Shown here piece after piece: positions 33,053 to 44,955 of a stretch of 64,000 bases of DNA. The notes under the pieces are model-generated. The model was not told the DNA's origin and did not search any database. It saw only the letters and a list, made by a program, of their open reading frames with translations. This DNA comes from Ophiura sarsii (Eukaryota > Echinodermata > Ophiuroidea > Amphilepidida > Ophiuridae): assembly GCA_035610835.1 (NCBI GenBank), contig CM069443.1, positions 87,170,690 to 87,234,689 of the forward strand. The letters are read 5' to 3'. A program made the translations under genes and the position numbers. Numbering within the stretch: the stretch's first letter is position 1; each line of letters begins with the position of its first letter.

Positions 33053-34032
33053 ATTTTATTTTGTTTAATTTGCTTTTAATGGTTGATTGATTTTTAATTT
33101 TTTTTTAATTGATTGATAATTTAGACCCACATTTTACGCTGTTTCTTAAATCATGGTCACGGTATCTTACATAATTATAAGCCTACATTATTATGGTACC
33201 AAAAGGATGCACACGATGTTCACAGTTTTCCAAGAATGTATGTAAATGAATTAATTCTTTTTCATATGTGACTAACAGGGATTAGTTTGTTAATTTGTTA
33301 TACTGATGTTTTTATAAAATGCATTGAATTTAGGACGTACTTATATCTTAATAATAATGTTAACCGAATAAAAAACTTAAAAAATAAAAACATGACTTTT
33401 CTAATCCTTATACACAAGGTAGTAAAATGCGTGTGAACAGTCATTTCAAAATGATTTTTCGTTCTTCTATCTTATATAGATAGGGCTTCTTCTTCATGTT
33501 GCATTCTTTTGTATATGTGACTTTATTTATTTCCCATAATGGCATTTTGTAATGCCACGAAAACATAACATGTCATTGTCTCCTTAATTGCTATCTTCTG
33601 AAGAAAGTAATATTTACACGACCCATACTAATTGCCTATTATTATAGACCTATAGCCCCACACAGTTATCATACATAGGGCTTAGTATTTAATGAGCAGT
33701 CCTTAATACACTGTTGTGTGAACTTATATGCCGTTTGTCAAATGTTGATTATAAATAAATTATTGAATACACCAAATATAATTGTGCTTCAACATTTTGT
33801 TTTAAATCCATTAGGATAAATTGTAAACAAATAACATGTTTTTACGTATATGCAACCATAGTACTGAGTGACCAATCCTTAAATGACTTGACTCATACGT
33901 GACAATTTCAGGAAATATTAACACTACTCCTGTGAATAATTTGGCGAAATCTGATCACAATCCAACATTCCGTTTGGAAGTTATAGGCAAAAGAGTGATA
34001 TCAGATGGTGAATTTAGAATTTCGCTCAGACA

Positions 34033-36468
34033 TGTCTGAGCGAAATGCTAAATTCACCATCTGAAATCAGTCTTTTGGCTATATCTTTCAAACGAAATGT
34101 CGGATTGTGATCAGATTTCGCCCAATTATTCACAGGAATATTGTTAATATTTGCTGAAATTGACACATATGCATCAAGTCATTTAGGGATTGGTCACTCA
34201 ATACTAACGTAGCATATACGTAAAAACATGTTATTTCAGAGTTGACAAAATGTATACAAAATTGAGCCTAATAAAGTGCCTAAATATATGTGTCTGATTC
34301 AGTCTTTTTGTACTTATAAAGGTATCACAAAAGTGTTGCATGTTTTGTTTTGACAATAAACCAACGTTGTCAAGCCATGCGTACACCGTAATAATACGTC
34401 TATATATTTTTAAAAAACGAGTAAATCAGCAATGATTGTTGAATAACATGATTAATATACTTTCCACGCGGCAGGCAGCTGCAGACGACATTACAAAATG
34501 TCACCAATTGTTTCAAAAATGTCAAGATTATTGAATTTCATCACCATATTTGGAATCACCTTGACAAATTCATTAAAATAAGTACAAACATTCCTAGTAT
34601 TGGTTCAGTAACCCTTGTGATAGACTTTGAAAGTTGGGAAAGGTTTCTGAAAAATCTATTTTGTGTATACAAATAATAGCCGCGTGGAAAGTGTTAAATA
34701 CAGCAAAACATTAACAAAATCAAGAACGTTATTATCATTCAACAAATATGTAGATGACATAATGATAGTGGCGATCAAAAACAATAATGGATATTATGAT
34801 CGTTAGACATATTAAGAAAATGAAATAAATGAAGATCGTTTATCAAACAGAAGTTTGGACATGGAATCGAACCCAGGACAAATGCGTGCAATTCTCACGG
34901 CAGAACCATTACACCAAACGGTTTGTATGCATGCTGTAACTGACTTTTACTTGATCAATGCACGTGTATGGTCATTGCGTAATGGTGATTCATTGCCAAC
35001 GGTTCACCATGAAAAATGATCAAATGTGTCATTATTACGACATGTCGAACTGTTTTTTCCATGGATAGTTGATTAGTGGACCAAAACCCGTCTTATAGAC
35101 CGTTTTAAAGAAAATAGGAATCACTGCATACCTACTTCCGAACGGTTCACCACCGATGAAATAAATTAGATCTATAGTGTCATATATTTATTATTTTAAC
35201 ACGGTGAACCGTTGAAACATACCTATGATGCGACTCATTTCTTCCCATAAATAGCCTTTAAGTTTAAAATAAGTTCAATATACACTAATCCATTGAAAAA
35301 ACAATTCTGCATTTCATAATAATGACCAAATCAGATGATTTGTGACGGTGATCCGTTGAGAATGAAGCACCATTTTACTTTTATAAGTAGTATATCATTG
35401 ACACGCAATAACAGATCAACCCCGTCTAGTGTAACGGTTAGCTATTTGGCTTTGAGTTCTGTGGCCCGGGTTCGAATCTCGGGAAGGTATTTTATTTTGT
35501 TTAATTTGCTTTTAATGGTTGATTGATTTTTAATTTTTTTTTAATTGATTGATAATTTAGACCCACATTTTACGCTGTTTCTTAAATCATGGTCACGGTA
35601 TCTTACATAATTATAAGCCTACATTATTATGGTACCAAAAGGATGCACACGATGTTCACAGTTTTCCAAGAATGTATGTAAATGAATTAATTCTTTTTCA
35701 TATGTGACTAACAGGGATTAGTTTGTTAATTTGTTATACTGATGTTTTTATAAAATGCATTGAATTTAGGACGTACTTATATCTTAATAATAATGTTAAC
35801 CGAATAAAAAACTTAAAAAATAAAAACATGACTTTTCTAATCCTTATACACAAGGTAGTAAAATGCGTGTGAACAGTCATTTCAAAATGATTTTTCGTTC
35901 TTCTATCTTATATAGATAGGGCTTCTTCTTCATGTTGCATTCTTTTGTATATGTGACTTTATTTATTTCCCATAATGGCATTTTGTAATGCCACGAAAAC
36001 ATAACATGTCATTGTCTCCTTAATTGCTATCTTCTGAAGAAAGTAATATTTACACGACCCATACTAATTGCCTATTATTATAGACCTATAGCCCCACACA
36101 GTTATCATACATAGGGCTTAGTATTTAATGAGCAGTCCTTAATACACTGTTGTGTGAACTTATATGCCGTTTGTCAAATGTTGATTATAAATAAATTATT
36201 GAATACACCAAATATAATTGTGCTTCAACATTTTGTTTTAAATCCATTAGGATAAATTGTAAACAAATAACATGTTTTTACGTATATGCAACCATAGTAC
36301 TGAGTGACCAATCCTTAAATGACTTGACTCATACGTGACAATTTCAGGAAATATTAACACTACTCCTGTGAATAATTTGGCGAAATCTGATCACAATCCA
36401 ACATTCCGTTTGGAAGTTATAGGCAAAAGAGTGATATCAGATGGTGAATTTAGAATTTCGCTCAGACA
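34033..36468. repeat. Unit U2
   Basis: Second copy. Joined to U1 at the palindrome centred on 34032/34033. Confidence 0.9.
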
Positions 36469-38904
36469 TGTCTGAGCGAAATGCTAAATTCACCATCTGA
36501 AATCAGTCTTTTGGCTATATCTTTCAAACGAAATGTCGGATTGTGATCAGATTTCGCCCAATTATTCACAGGAATATTGTTAATATTTGCTGAAATTGAC
36601 ACATATGCATCAAGTCATTTAGGGATTGGTCACTCAATACTAACGTAGCATATACGTAAAAACATGTTATTTCAGAGTTGACAAAATGTATACAAAATTG
36701 AGCCTAATAAAGTGCCTAAATATATGTGTCTGATTCAGTCTTTTTGTACTTATAAAGGTATCACAAAAGTGTTGCATGTTTTGTTTTGACAATAAACCAA
36801 CGTTGTCAAGCCATGCGTACACCGTAATAATACGTCTATATATTTTTAAAAAACGAGTAAATCAGCAATGATTGTTGAATAACATGATTAATATACTTTC
36901 CACGCGGCAGGCAGCTGCAGACGACATTACAAAATGTCACCAATTGTTTCAAAAATGTCAAGATTATTGAATTTCATCACCATATTTGGAATCACCTTGA
37001 CAAATTCATTAAAATAAGTACAAACATTCCTAGTATTGGTTCAGTAACCCTTGTGATAGACTTTGAAAGTTGGGAAAGGTTTCTGAAAAATCTATTTTGT
37101 GTATACAAATAATAGCCGCGTGGAAAGTGTTAAATACAGCAAAACATTAACAAAATCAAGAACGTTATTATCATTCAACAAATATGTAGATGACATAATG
37201 ATAGTGGCGATCAAAAACAATAATGGATATTATGATCGTTAGACATATTAAGAAAATGAAATAAATGAAGATCGTTTATCAAACAGAAGTTTGGACATGG
37301 AATCGAACCCAGGACAAATGCGTGCAATTCTCACGGCAGAACCATTACACCAAACGGTTTGTATGCATGCTGTAACTGACTTTTACTTGATCAATGCACG
37401 TGTATGGTCATTGCGTAATGGTGATTCATTGCCAACGGTTCACCATGAAAAATGATCAAATGTGTCATTATTACGACATGTCGAACTGTTTTTTCCATGG
37501 ATAGTTGATTAGTGGACCAAAACCCGTCTTATAGACCGTTTTAAAGAAAATAGGAATCACTGCATACCTACTTCCGAACGGTTCACCACCGATGAAATAA
37601 ATTAGATCTATAGTGTCATATATTTATTATTTTAACACGGTGAACCGTTGAAACATACCTATGATGCGACTCATTTCTTCCCATAAATAGCCTTTAAGTT
37701 TAAAATAAGTTCAATATACACTAATCCATTGAAAAAACAATTCTGCATTTCATAATAATGACCAAATCAGATGATTTGTGACGGTGATCCGTTGAGAATG
37801 AAGCACCATTTTACTTTTATAAGTAGTATATCATTGACACGCAATAACAGATCAACCCCGTCTAGTGTAACGGTTAGCTATTTGGCTTTGAGTTCTGTGG
37901 CCCGGGTTCGAATCTCGGGAAGGTATTTTATTTTGTTTAATTTGCTTTTAATGGTTGATTGATTTTTAATTTTTTTTTAATTGATTGATAATTTAGACCC
38001 ACATTTTACGCTGTTTCTTAAATCATGGTCACGGTATCTTACATAATTATAAGCCTACATTATTATGGTACCAAAAGGATGCACACGATGTTCACAGTTT
38101 TCCAAGAATGTATGTAAATGAATTAATTCTTTTTCATATGTGACTAACAGGGATTAGTTTGTTAATTTGTTATACTGATGTTTTTATAAAATGCATTGAA
38201 TTTAGGACGTACTTATATCTTAATAATAATGTTAACCGAATAAAAAACTTAAAAAATAAAAACATGACTTTTCTAATCCTTATACACAAGGTAGTAAAAT
38301 GCGTGTGAACAGTCATTTCAAAATGATTTTTCGTTCTTCTATCTTATATAGATAGGGCTTCTTCTTCATGTTGCATTCTTTTGTATATGTGACTTTATTT
38401 ATTTCCCATAATGGCATTTTGTAATGCCACGAAAACATAACATGTCATTGTCTCCTTAATTGCTATCTTCTGAAGAAAGTAATATTTACACGACCCATAC
38501 TAATTGCCTATTATTATAGACCTATAGCCCCACACAGTTATCATACATAGGGCTTAGTATTTAATGAGCAGTCCTTAATACACTGTTGTGTGAACTTATA
38601 TGCCGTTTGTCAAATGTTGATTATAAATAAATTATTGAATACACCAAATATAATTGTGCTTCAACATTTTGTTTTAAATCCATTAGGATAAATTGTAAAC
38701 AAATAACATGTTTTTACGTATATGCAACCATAGTACTGAGTGACCAATCCTTAAATGACTTGACTCATACGTGACAATTTCAGGAAATATTAACACTACT
38801 CCTGTGAATAATTTGGCGAAATCTGATCACAATCCAACATTCCGTTTGGAAGTTATAGGCAAAAGAGTGATATCAGATGGTGAATTTAGAATTTCGCTCA
38901 GACA
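36469..38904. repeat. Unit U3
   Basis: Third copy, same junction palindrome on both sides. Confidence 0.9.
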
Positions 38905-41340
38905 TGTCTGAGCGAAATGCTAAATTCACCATCTGAAATCAGTCTTTTGGCTATATCTTTCAAACGAAATGTCGGATTGTGATCAGATTTCGCCCAATTA
39001 TTCACAGGAATATTGTTAATATTTGCTGAAATTGACACATATGCATCAAGTCATTTAGGGATTGGTCACTCAATACTAACGTAGCATATACGTAAAAACA
39101 TGTTATTTCAGAGTTGACAAAATGTATACAAAATTGAGCCTAATAAAGTGCCTAAATATATGTGTCTGATTCAGTCTTTTTGTACTTATAAAGGTATCAC
39201 AAAAGTGTTGCATGTTTTGTTTTGACAATAAACCAACGTTGTCAAGCCATGCGTACACCGTAATAATACGTCTATATATTTTTAAAAAACGAGTAAATCA
39301 GCAATGATTGTTGAATAACATGATTAATATACTTTCCACGCGGCAGGCAGCTGCAGACGACATTACAAAATGTCACCAATTGTTTCAAAAATGTCAAGAT
39401 TATTGAATTTCATCACCATATTTGGAATCACCTTGACAAATTCATTAAAATAAGTACAAACATTCCTAGTATTGGTTCAGTAACCCTTGTGATAGACTTT
39501 GAAAGTTGGGAAAGGTTTCTGAAAAATCTATTTTGTGTATACAAATAATAGCCGCGTGGAAAGTGTTAAATACAGCAAAACATTAACAAAATCAAGAACG
39601 TTATTATCATTCAACAAATATGTAGATGACATAATGATAGTGGCGATCAAAAACAATAATGGATATTATGATCGTTAGACATATTAAGAAAATGAAATAA
39701 ATGAAGATCGTTTATCAAACAGAAGTTTGGACATGGAATCGAACCCAGGACAAATGCGTGCAATTCTCACGGCAGAACCATTACACCAAACGGTTTGTAT
39801 GCATGCTGTAACTGACTTTTACTTGATCAATGCACGTGTATGGTCATTGCGTAATGGTGATTCATTGCCAACGGTTCACCATGAAAAATGATCAAATGTG
39901 TCATTATTACGACATGTCGAACTGTTTTTTCCATGGATAGTTGATTAGTGGACCAAAACCCGTCTTATAGACCGTTTTAAAGAAAATAGGAATCACTGCA
40001 TACCTACTTCCGAACGGTTCACCACCGATGAAATAAATTAGATCTATAGTGTCATATATTTATTATTTTAACACGGTGAACCGTTGAAACATACCTATGA
40101 TGCGACTCATTTCTTCCCATAAATAGCCTTTAAGTTTAAAATAAGTTCAATATACACTAATCCATTGAAAAAACAATTCTGCATTTCATAATAATGACCA
40201 AATCAGATGATTTGTGACGGTGATCCGTTGAGAATGAAGCACCATTTTACTTTTATAAGTAGTATATCATTGACACGCAATAACAGATCAACCCCGTCTA
40301 GTGTAACGGTTAGCTATTTGGCTTTGAGTTCTGTGGCCCGGGTTCGAATCTCGGGAAGGTATTTTATTTTGTTTAATTTGCTTTTAATGGTTGATTGATT
40401 TTTAATTTTTTTTTAATTGATTGATAATTTAGACCCACATTTTACGCTGTTTCTTAAATCATGGTCACGGTATCTTACATAATTATAAGCCTACATTATT
40501 ATGGTACCAAAAGGATGCACACGATGTTCACAGTTTTCCAAGAATGTATGTAAATGAATTAATTCTTTTTCATATGTGACTAACAGGGATTAGTTTGTTA
40601 ATTTGTTATACTGATGTTTTTATAAAATGCATTGAATTTAGGACGTACTTATATCTTAATAATAATGTTAACCGAATAAAAAACTTAAAAAATAAAAACA
40701 TGACTTTTCTAATCCTTATACACAAGGTAGTAAAATGCGTGTGAACAGTCATTTCAAAATGATTTTTCGTTCTTCTATCTTATATAGATAGGGCTTCTTC
40801 TTCATGTTGCATTCTTTTGTATATGTGACTTTATTTATTTCCCATAATGGCATTTTGTAATGCCACGAAAACATAACATGTCATTGTCTCCTTAATTGCT
40901 ATCTTCTGAAGAAAGTAATATTTACACGACCCATACTAATTGCCTATTATTATAGACCTATAGCCCCACACAGTTATCATACATAGGGCTTAGTATTTAA
41001 TGAGCAGTCCTTAATACACTGTTGTGTGAACTTATATGCCGTTTGTCAAATGTTGATTATAAATAAATTATTGAATACACCAAATATAATTGTGCTTCAA
41101 CATTTTGTTTTAAATCCATTAGGATAAATTGTAAACAAATAACATGTTTTTACGTATATGCAACCATAGTACTGAGTGACCAATCCTTAAATGACTTGAC
41201 TCATACGTGACAATTTCAGGAAATATTAACACTACTCCTGTGAATAATTTGGCGAAATCTGATCACAATCCAACATTCCGTTTGGAAGTTATAGGCAAAA
41301 GAGTGATATCAGATGGTGAATTTAGAATTTCGCTCAGACA
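38905..41340. repeat. Unit U4
   Basis: Fourth copy. Its terminal CA overlaps the start of the right element A. Confidence 0.9.
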
Positions 41341-41614
41341 ATCAAGGAAAATAATAGTTGGCACACTTGATACAATTTAATACAGCTATCACTGTGCTCA
41401 CAATAGAGAGCCGACTTGGTATATAGCACTCTTGAACAGCACGCAGAGGTCTCCCCATTCCCTCATCCTTCCCCACCCCCCCATCAATCAATGTTGAGAG
41501 AGCTGCCAAAGCTTCTGATGACATGTGGCTCGGATCAACATTGCCTCGGGGGAGAGGGGCACCTTTTTTTCCCTTAATTGGGACAAAGTGTGCCAACCTT
41601 TTTTTCCTTGATTG
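41339..41614. repeat. Element A, right copy (276 bp)
   Basis: Same sequence and orientation as 31323-31598. Followed by TA and the continuation of satellite monomer 5. Confidence 0.85.
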
Positions 41615-41694
41615 TAGTTTGATGTAAAGTTATTGTTTTTTGGGTTGGTCTTAATTAGGTAAGTAACCTAATGTTAAGTCACTCACTAGGGCAG
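41615..41694 (+). repeat. Satellite monomer 5, right part
   Basis: TAGTTTGATG continues the monomer broken at 31322. The TA is present on both sides of the cassette (31321-31322 and 41615-41616 in the interrupted CTAG). Confidence 0.85.
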
Positions 41695-41928
41695 TTTACA
41701 TTTTGACATCGACAATAAATCCAGCTAAGATAAAATATTTGTTTGACTTGGCGCAGGAGAGAGGCCTGCTCATTGCAACGTATGCAGAACAGGCATACAC
41801 CGTTATCTATTGTCTACTGAAGATAGCACCCCTCTGCACAATGACCTTCTGAAGATAGCATCTCTATGTATGCTGCCTACTGAAGATAGCACTCATGTGC
41901 ACAATGTCTTTTCTGAAGATGCACTCAT
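41695..41928 (+). repeat. Satellite monomer 6, truncated
   Basis: Starts TTTACATTTTGACATCGAC, carries three CTGAAGATAGCA sub-repeats, then passes into a 44-bp minisatellite. Confidence 0.85.
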
Positions 41929-42205
41929 GCAAGGCCATTTTCATAGAAGGTATGCAACGCTTGTGCACTCACGCAAGGCCATTATCATAGCAGGTTTGCA
42001 ACGCTTGTGCACTCACGCAAGGCCATTATCATAGCAGGTATGCAACGGTTGTGCACTCATGCAAGGCCATTATCATATCAGGTATGCAACGCTTGTGCAC
42101 TCACGTAAGGCCATTTTCATAGCAGGTATGCAACGCTTGTGCACTCACGCAAGGCCATTATCATAGCAGGTATGTCGCTGCAAGGCCATTATCATAGCAG
42201 TGTCC
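41929..42205. repeat. 44-bp minisatellite, about six units
   Basis: GCAAGGCCATTATCATAGCA + GGTATGCAACGCTTGTGCACTCAC repeated with small changes. The last units are shortened. Confidence 0.85.
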
Positions 42206-42932
42206 CCCTGCAGCATGTGTGATAAATAACGTGAACATTATTTATTTACATAGAGGGCGTTTTTAAGAAAAGGTTCAATAAATAGCGATGGTATTGTTTT
42301 AATCAAGTTTTGCTGTGTTTTTTGTGAGTAGAAACAACAATAATGGTAATTGTTAATGTTCACCTTGAATTCTGAAGTAAATTAATTTAAAAAAAAAATC
42401 TTCAACACTACTTCGTGCCCGTTGAAATACTTCAATGAACTTCAACATCTTTTCCATTTTTCACAAAGGAAATCGATATTAATCGAGTCACTGCATGCAT
42501 AATGCACTAGGCCTATGTGCAGTGCAACTCGCGAGCCACAATATTCTAGATCTTAACAGCGCACCCAAAATAATAATACATTTATTTTGATAAGTTTGAT
42601 TATTGATAGAACCAGGAAAGGTGAGAAGATCTCTTCTCACCTTTCCTGATACGACATGTTAGCTTCACTTTAATTTGATTCACCCTGTATAGTGCCTACC
42701 AAAGCCTGACTGGTACCATATCTCCCCACATATCATTGTAGTAATGTGTAAGTAAACGCTTTGTGGTAAAGCAGTGTTGGTAAACATCATCCATACCCAT
42801 TATGGTATAAAGATTATGAACCGCGTAGTAAATATCACAACACATGTTTATGAGTTAGGCACACATTTTATTAAAGATGCTGTTACATGTAATATAATTA
42901 ATGCTAAGAAGGGTCAATGAAAATCGTCAGAA
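42206..42932. other. No gene seen; one strong palindrome
   Basis: Non-repetitive AT-rich sequence apart from a 36-base palindrome at 42613-42648 (AGGAAAGGTGAGAAGA, two-base centre, then its complement), a 17-bp stem on a 2-base loop. Confidence 0.6.
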
Positions 42933-43600
42933 TAACACATATGTGAGGTGGTATGGGAAAACCCGTCGGAAGTCGCTAGTGTTAATATTGAGATATCTGG
43001 GTCATACCAAAATATTCCTAACGTATGAGTTCCAAGTCAATTTTCCAACTTTGGTCCCAAGATAGAGATTATACCTTGAACTTTAGTCTCCAGGAGTTTT
43101 TTATGCAAAATTCCAGATGTTAAGTTTATTTTAGTACTTTTCTGAACCTTGTTTATCACATTTTATGTGTAAAATGCTATGTTTACGTAAAATGACATTG
43201 TTACCATGGTAACCACTTGTGAATTCCGACAATGCATTGTAAAGATTTTGAAAGTGAAAAACTCACAATTGTTAATAATATCGCAAAAAACTAGGTTCGT
43301 ATCAAAAGTCCTTTTCATATGACAAGCTATTCTGTGTGATATAATAATGTAGTTTTATTATTATTAGAGCATTTAAACGATTTTGTGTACACCTTTGAAT
43401 TGTCAGTTTCAGTTGTTAGTGTTGCGTTTAAACTTGCCAACTTTAAAATACTATAACTGTAGTTCTAGATGGAATTTCTGAAAAATTTAAACAGCCCTAT
43501 ACTCAGTAGAGTATGAAGCTTTCTGCCAAAGAAAAAAAAAAGTTGCTAGAAAATGACCATGTGAAGGGTTTTCCCATGCCACCACACATATTGTATCACA
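42933..43600. mobile_element. TIR element of about 665 bp
   Basis: ATATGTGAGGTGGTATGGGA then AAACCC near 42942 is matched in reverse complement by GGGTTTTCCCATGCCACCAC near 43566-43590. The terminal repeat is about 30 bp. No coding region. Target duplication not resolved. Confidence 0.55.
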
Positions 43601-44484
43601 CATCATATTTAGCCTAGTTCTCAAAAATGACATTTTAAGAACCGGTTATTTAAATTTGACACAAATTGATTTTGTCTCCAAAAGTAAGGTGTTGAAAACT
43701 TGGTTTTCATGTATCATAAATTATTGGGACTTAGAGAAAGAGACCAGTACTTGAAAACATCATACTCATCCACATTTTAGTATCGTGCCCAACCCCCTCG
43801 TTATAATAGACCAATACAATTCCCAGACTTTCATATAGTTTTATAAGTACACTACTGTACCATAGATTACACTGTGCAGTGGCAACTGGGTGCTGCTACA
43901 TACAAGGTAACAGCATTTGTCACAGTATATTAAACAATTATTGGTCTTTATATGCATTTGTGTATCTGCCAATATCTTAGTAGCCATACTATTTAATTCA
44001 ATACAATAATACCACAATCAATAAATGTTGGGATGTCACTCTATTGTCAAACAAAAAAAAGCACAAGAGAAATTGCTTGAGAACCAGGAATTTAGTTTGG
44101 TCACAAATAAAGGAAAATATTTTGGAAAGCTATTCTCTTCTTAAGTTTCTTCAGTACTAAATAGGAGATCAAATATAGAAAAATACAGATAGGTTTGTGT
44201 TTACATGCATGAAAGAAGACTGCCTGGTTCGCCAATGTCTTGATTCAAATTTATATCACACATACCACACAGGACAGGTGGTTCACATGTGTGCCTTCAT
44301 TTCTGTGCTATTATGAACATTACTCATGCCTGGGACGAATATACCTGAAACTCATGCATTCAATTGTGACTAAGTATATTGTCTCTTTGGAATAAATAGT
44401 TTAGGAATGTGCATATAGAAATGGGTCACATATTGCATTGGCATCTAACATTGTGTAGTGACGTCAAAGTGTATTATACTTAGA
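43601..44484. other. No gene seen
   Basis: About 880 bp of AT-rich sequence with no coding or repeat structure I recognise. Confidence 0.3.
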
Positions 44485-44955
44485 GAATAAAGGTATTGTT
44501 TTTAGACCGTATCCGTGTTATATTGTCTGACATAAATGCGGACGATAGTATTATTTTAAGTAGAACAATGACGCCGCAATACCTTTATTCTCATTCTTAA
44601 ACAATCATTACTTAAGACATTTATCAAAGAAATAAGTACATTTTATTGTCCACATTTGACAACTTTTACCCCTGCTAGGATCGAATAACCCACAAACATT
44701 CCATCCAATCACATGCGATGAGTAAACCATGCGTAAGCATCGCGGCGCCGGCATAAACGCAGGAAAAGCGCTAAAGACGCACTGCAGAAGTGCGCGTTAT
44801 GGAGCAAACCACGCATTGTGAAGGTCGGGCGCACTGTTAAAACGTAAGCCCCACCTCCCTGTGTTAAGTTGTCTTATTTAGATGTCGCCGATTTCTCTGA
44901 GAACCAATGAGATTGCTTAAACTTTCTTAGCTGTTTAAGAATTAGTGATCGACAC
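44485..44955. mobile_element. Dispersed repeat copy 1 (about 470 bp)
   Basis: Begins with a hairpin: GAGAATAAAGGTATTG at 44482 and CAATACCTTTATTCTC ending 44592. Continues through CGAATAACCCACAAACATTC and AACTTTCTTAGCTGTTTAAG (about 44923). The same blocks in the same order occur at 51830-52352. Confidence 0.7.

Larger units (their letters stand above)
31597..34032. repeat. Unit U1
   Basis: First unit, abutting element A on the left. Sub-features are given for this copy; add 2436, 4872 or 7308 for U2-U4. Confidence 0.9.
31597..41340. repeat. Array of four 2436-bp units (U) with inverted ends
   Basis: Four head-to-tail copies start at 31597, 34033, 36469 and 38905; the total of 9744 bp is exactly 4 x 2436. 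I found no difference between copies at the places compared. Each unit starts TGTCTGAGCGAAAT and ends ATTTCGCTCAGACA. The terminal inverted repeat is about 207 bp long with about 21 mismatches and no indel. Junctions form the palindrome TTTCGCTCAGACA|TGTCTGAGCGAAA. The unit centre is also an imperfect inverted repeat. Contents: two tRNA-like sequences and four 11-bp sites, no convincing gene; the 63-codon frame overlaps the plus-strand tRNA-like sequence. Confidence 0.9.

Noticed and set aside
32899..33090. 63-codon frame repeated in each U unit as a gene
   Set aside because: It overlaps the plus-strand tRNA-like sequence, has no recognisable features, and its perfect repetition merely follows from unit identity.
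31323..41614. The two A copies as LTRs of a retrotransposon
   Set aside because: A has its own inverted ends (CAATCAAGG...CCTTGATTG) instead of simple TG...CA ends, the flanking duplication is TA, no primer-binding site follows the left copy, and the interior is a four-unit array without gag or pol.
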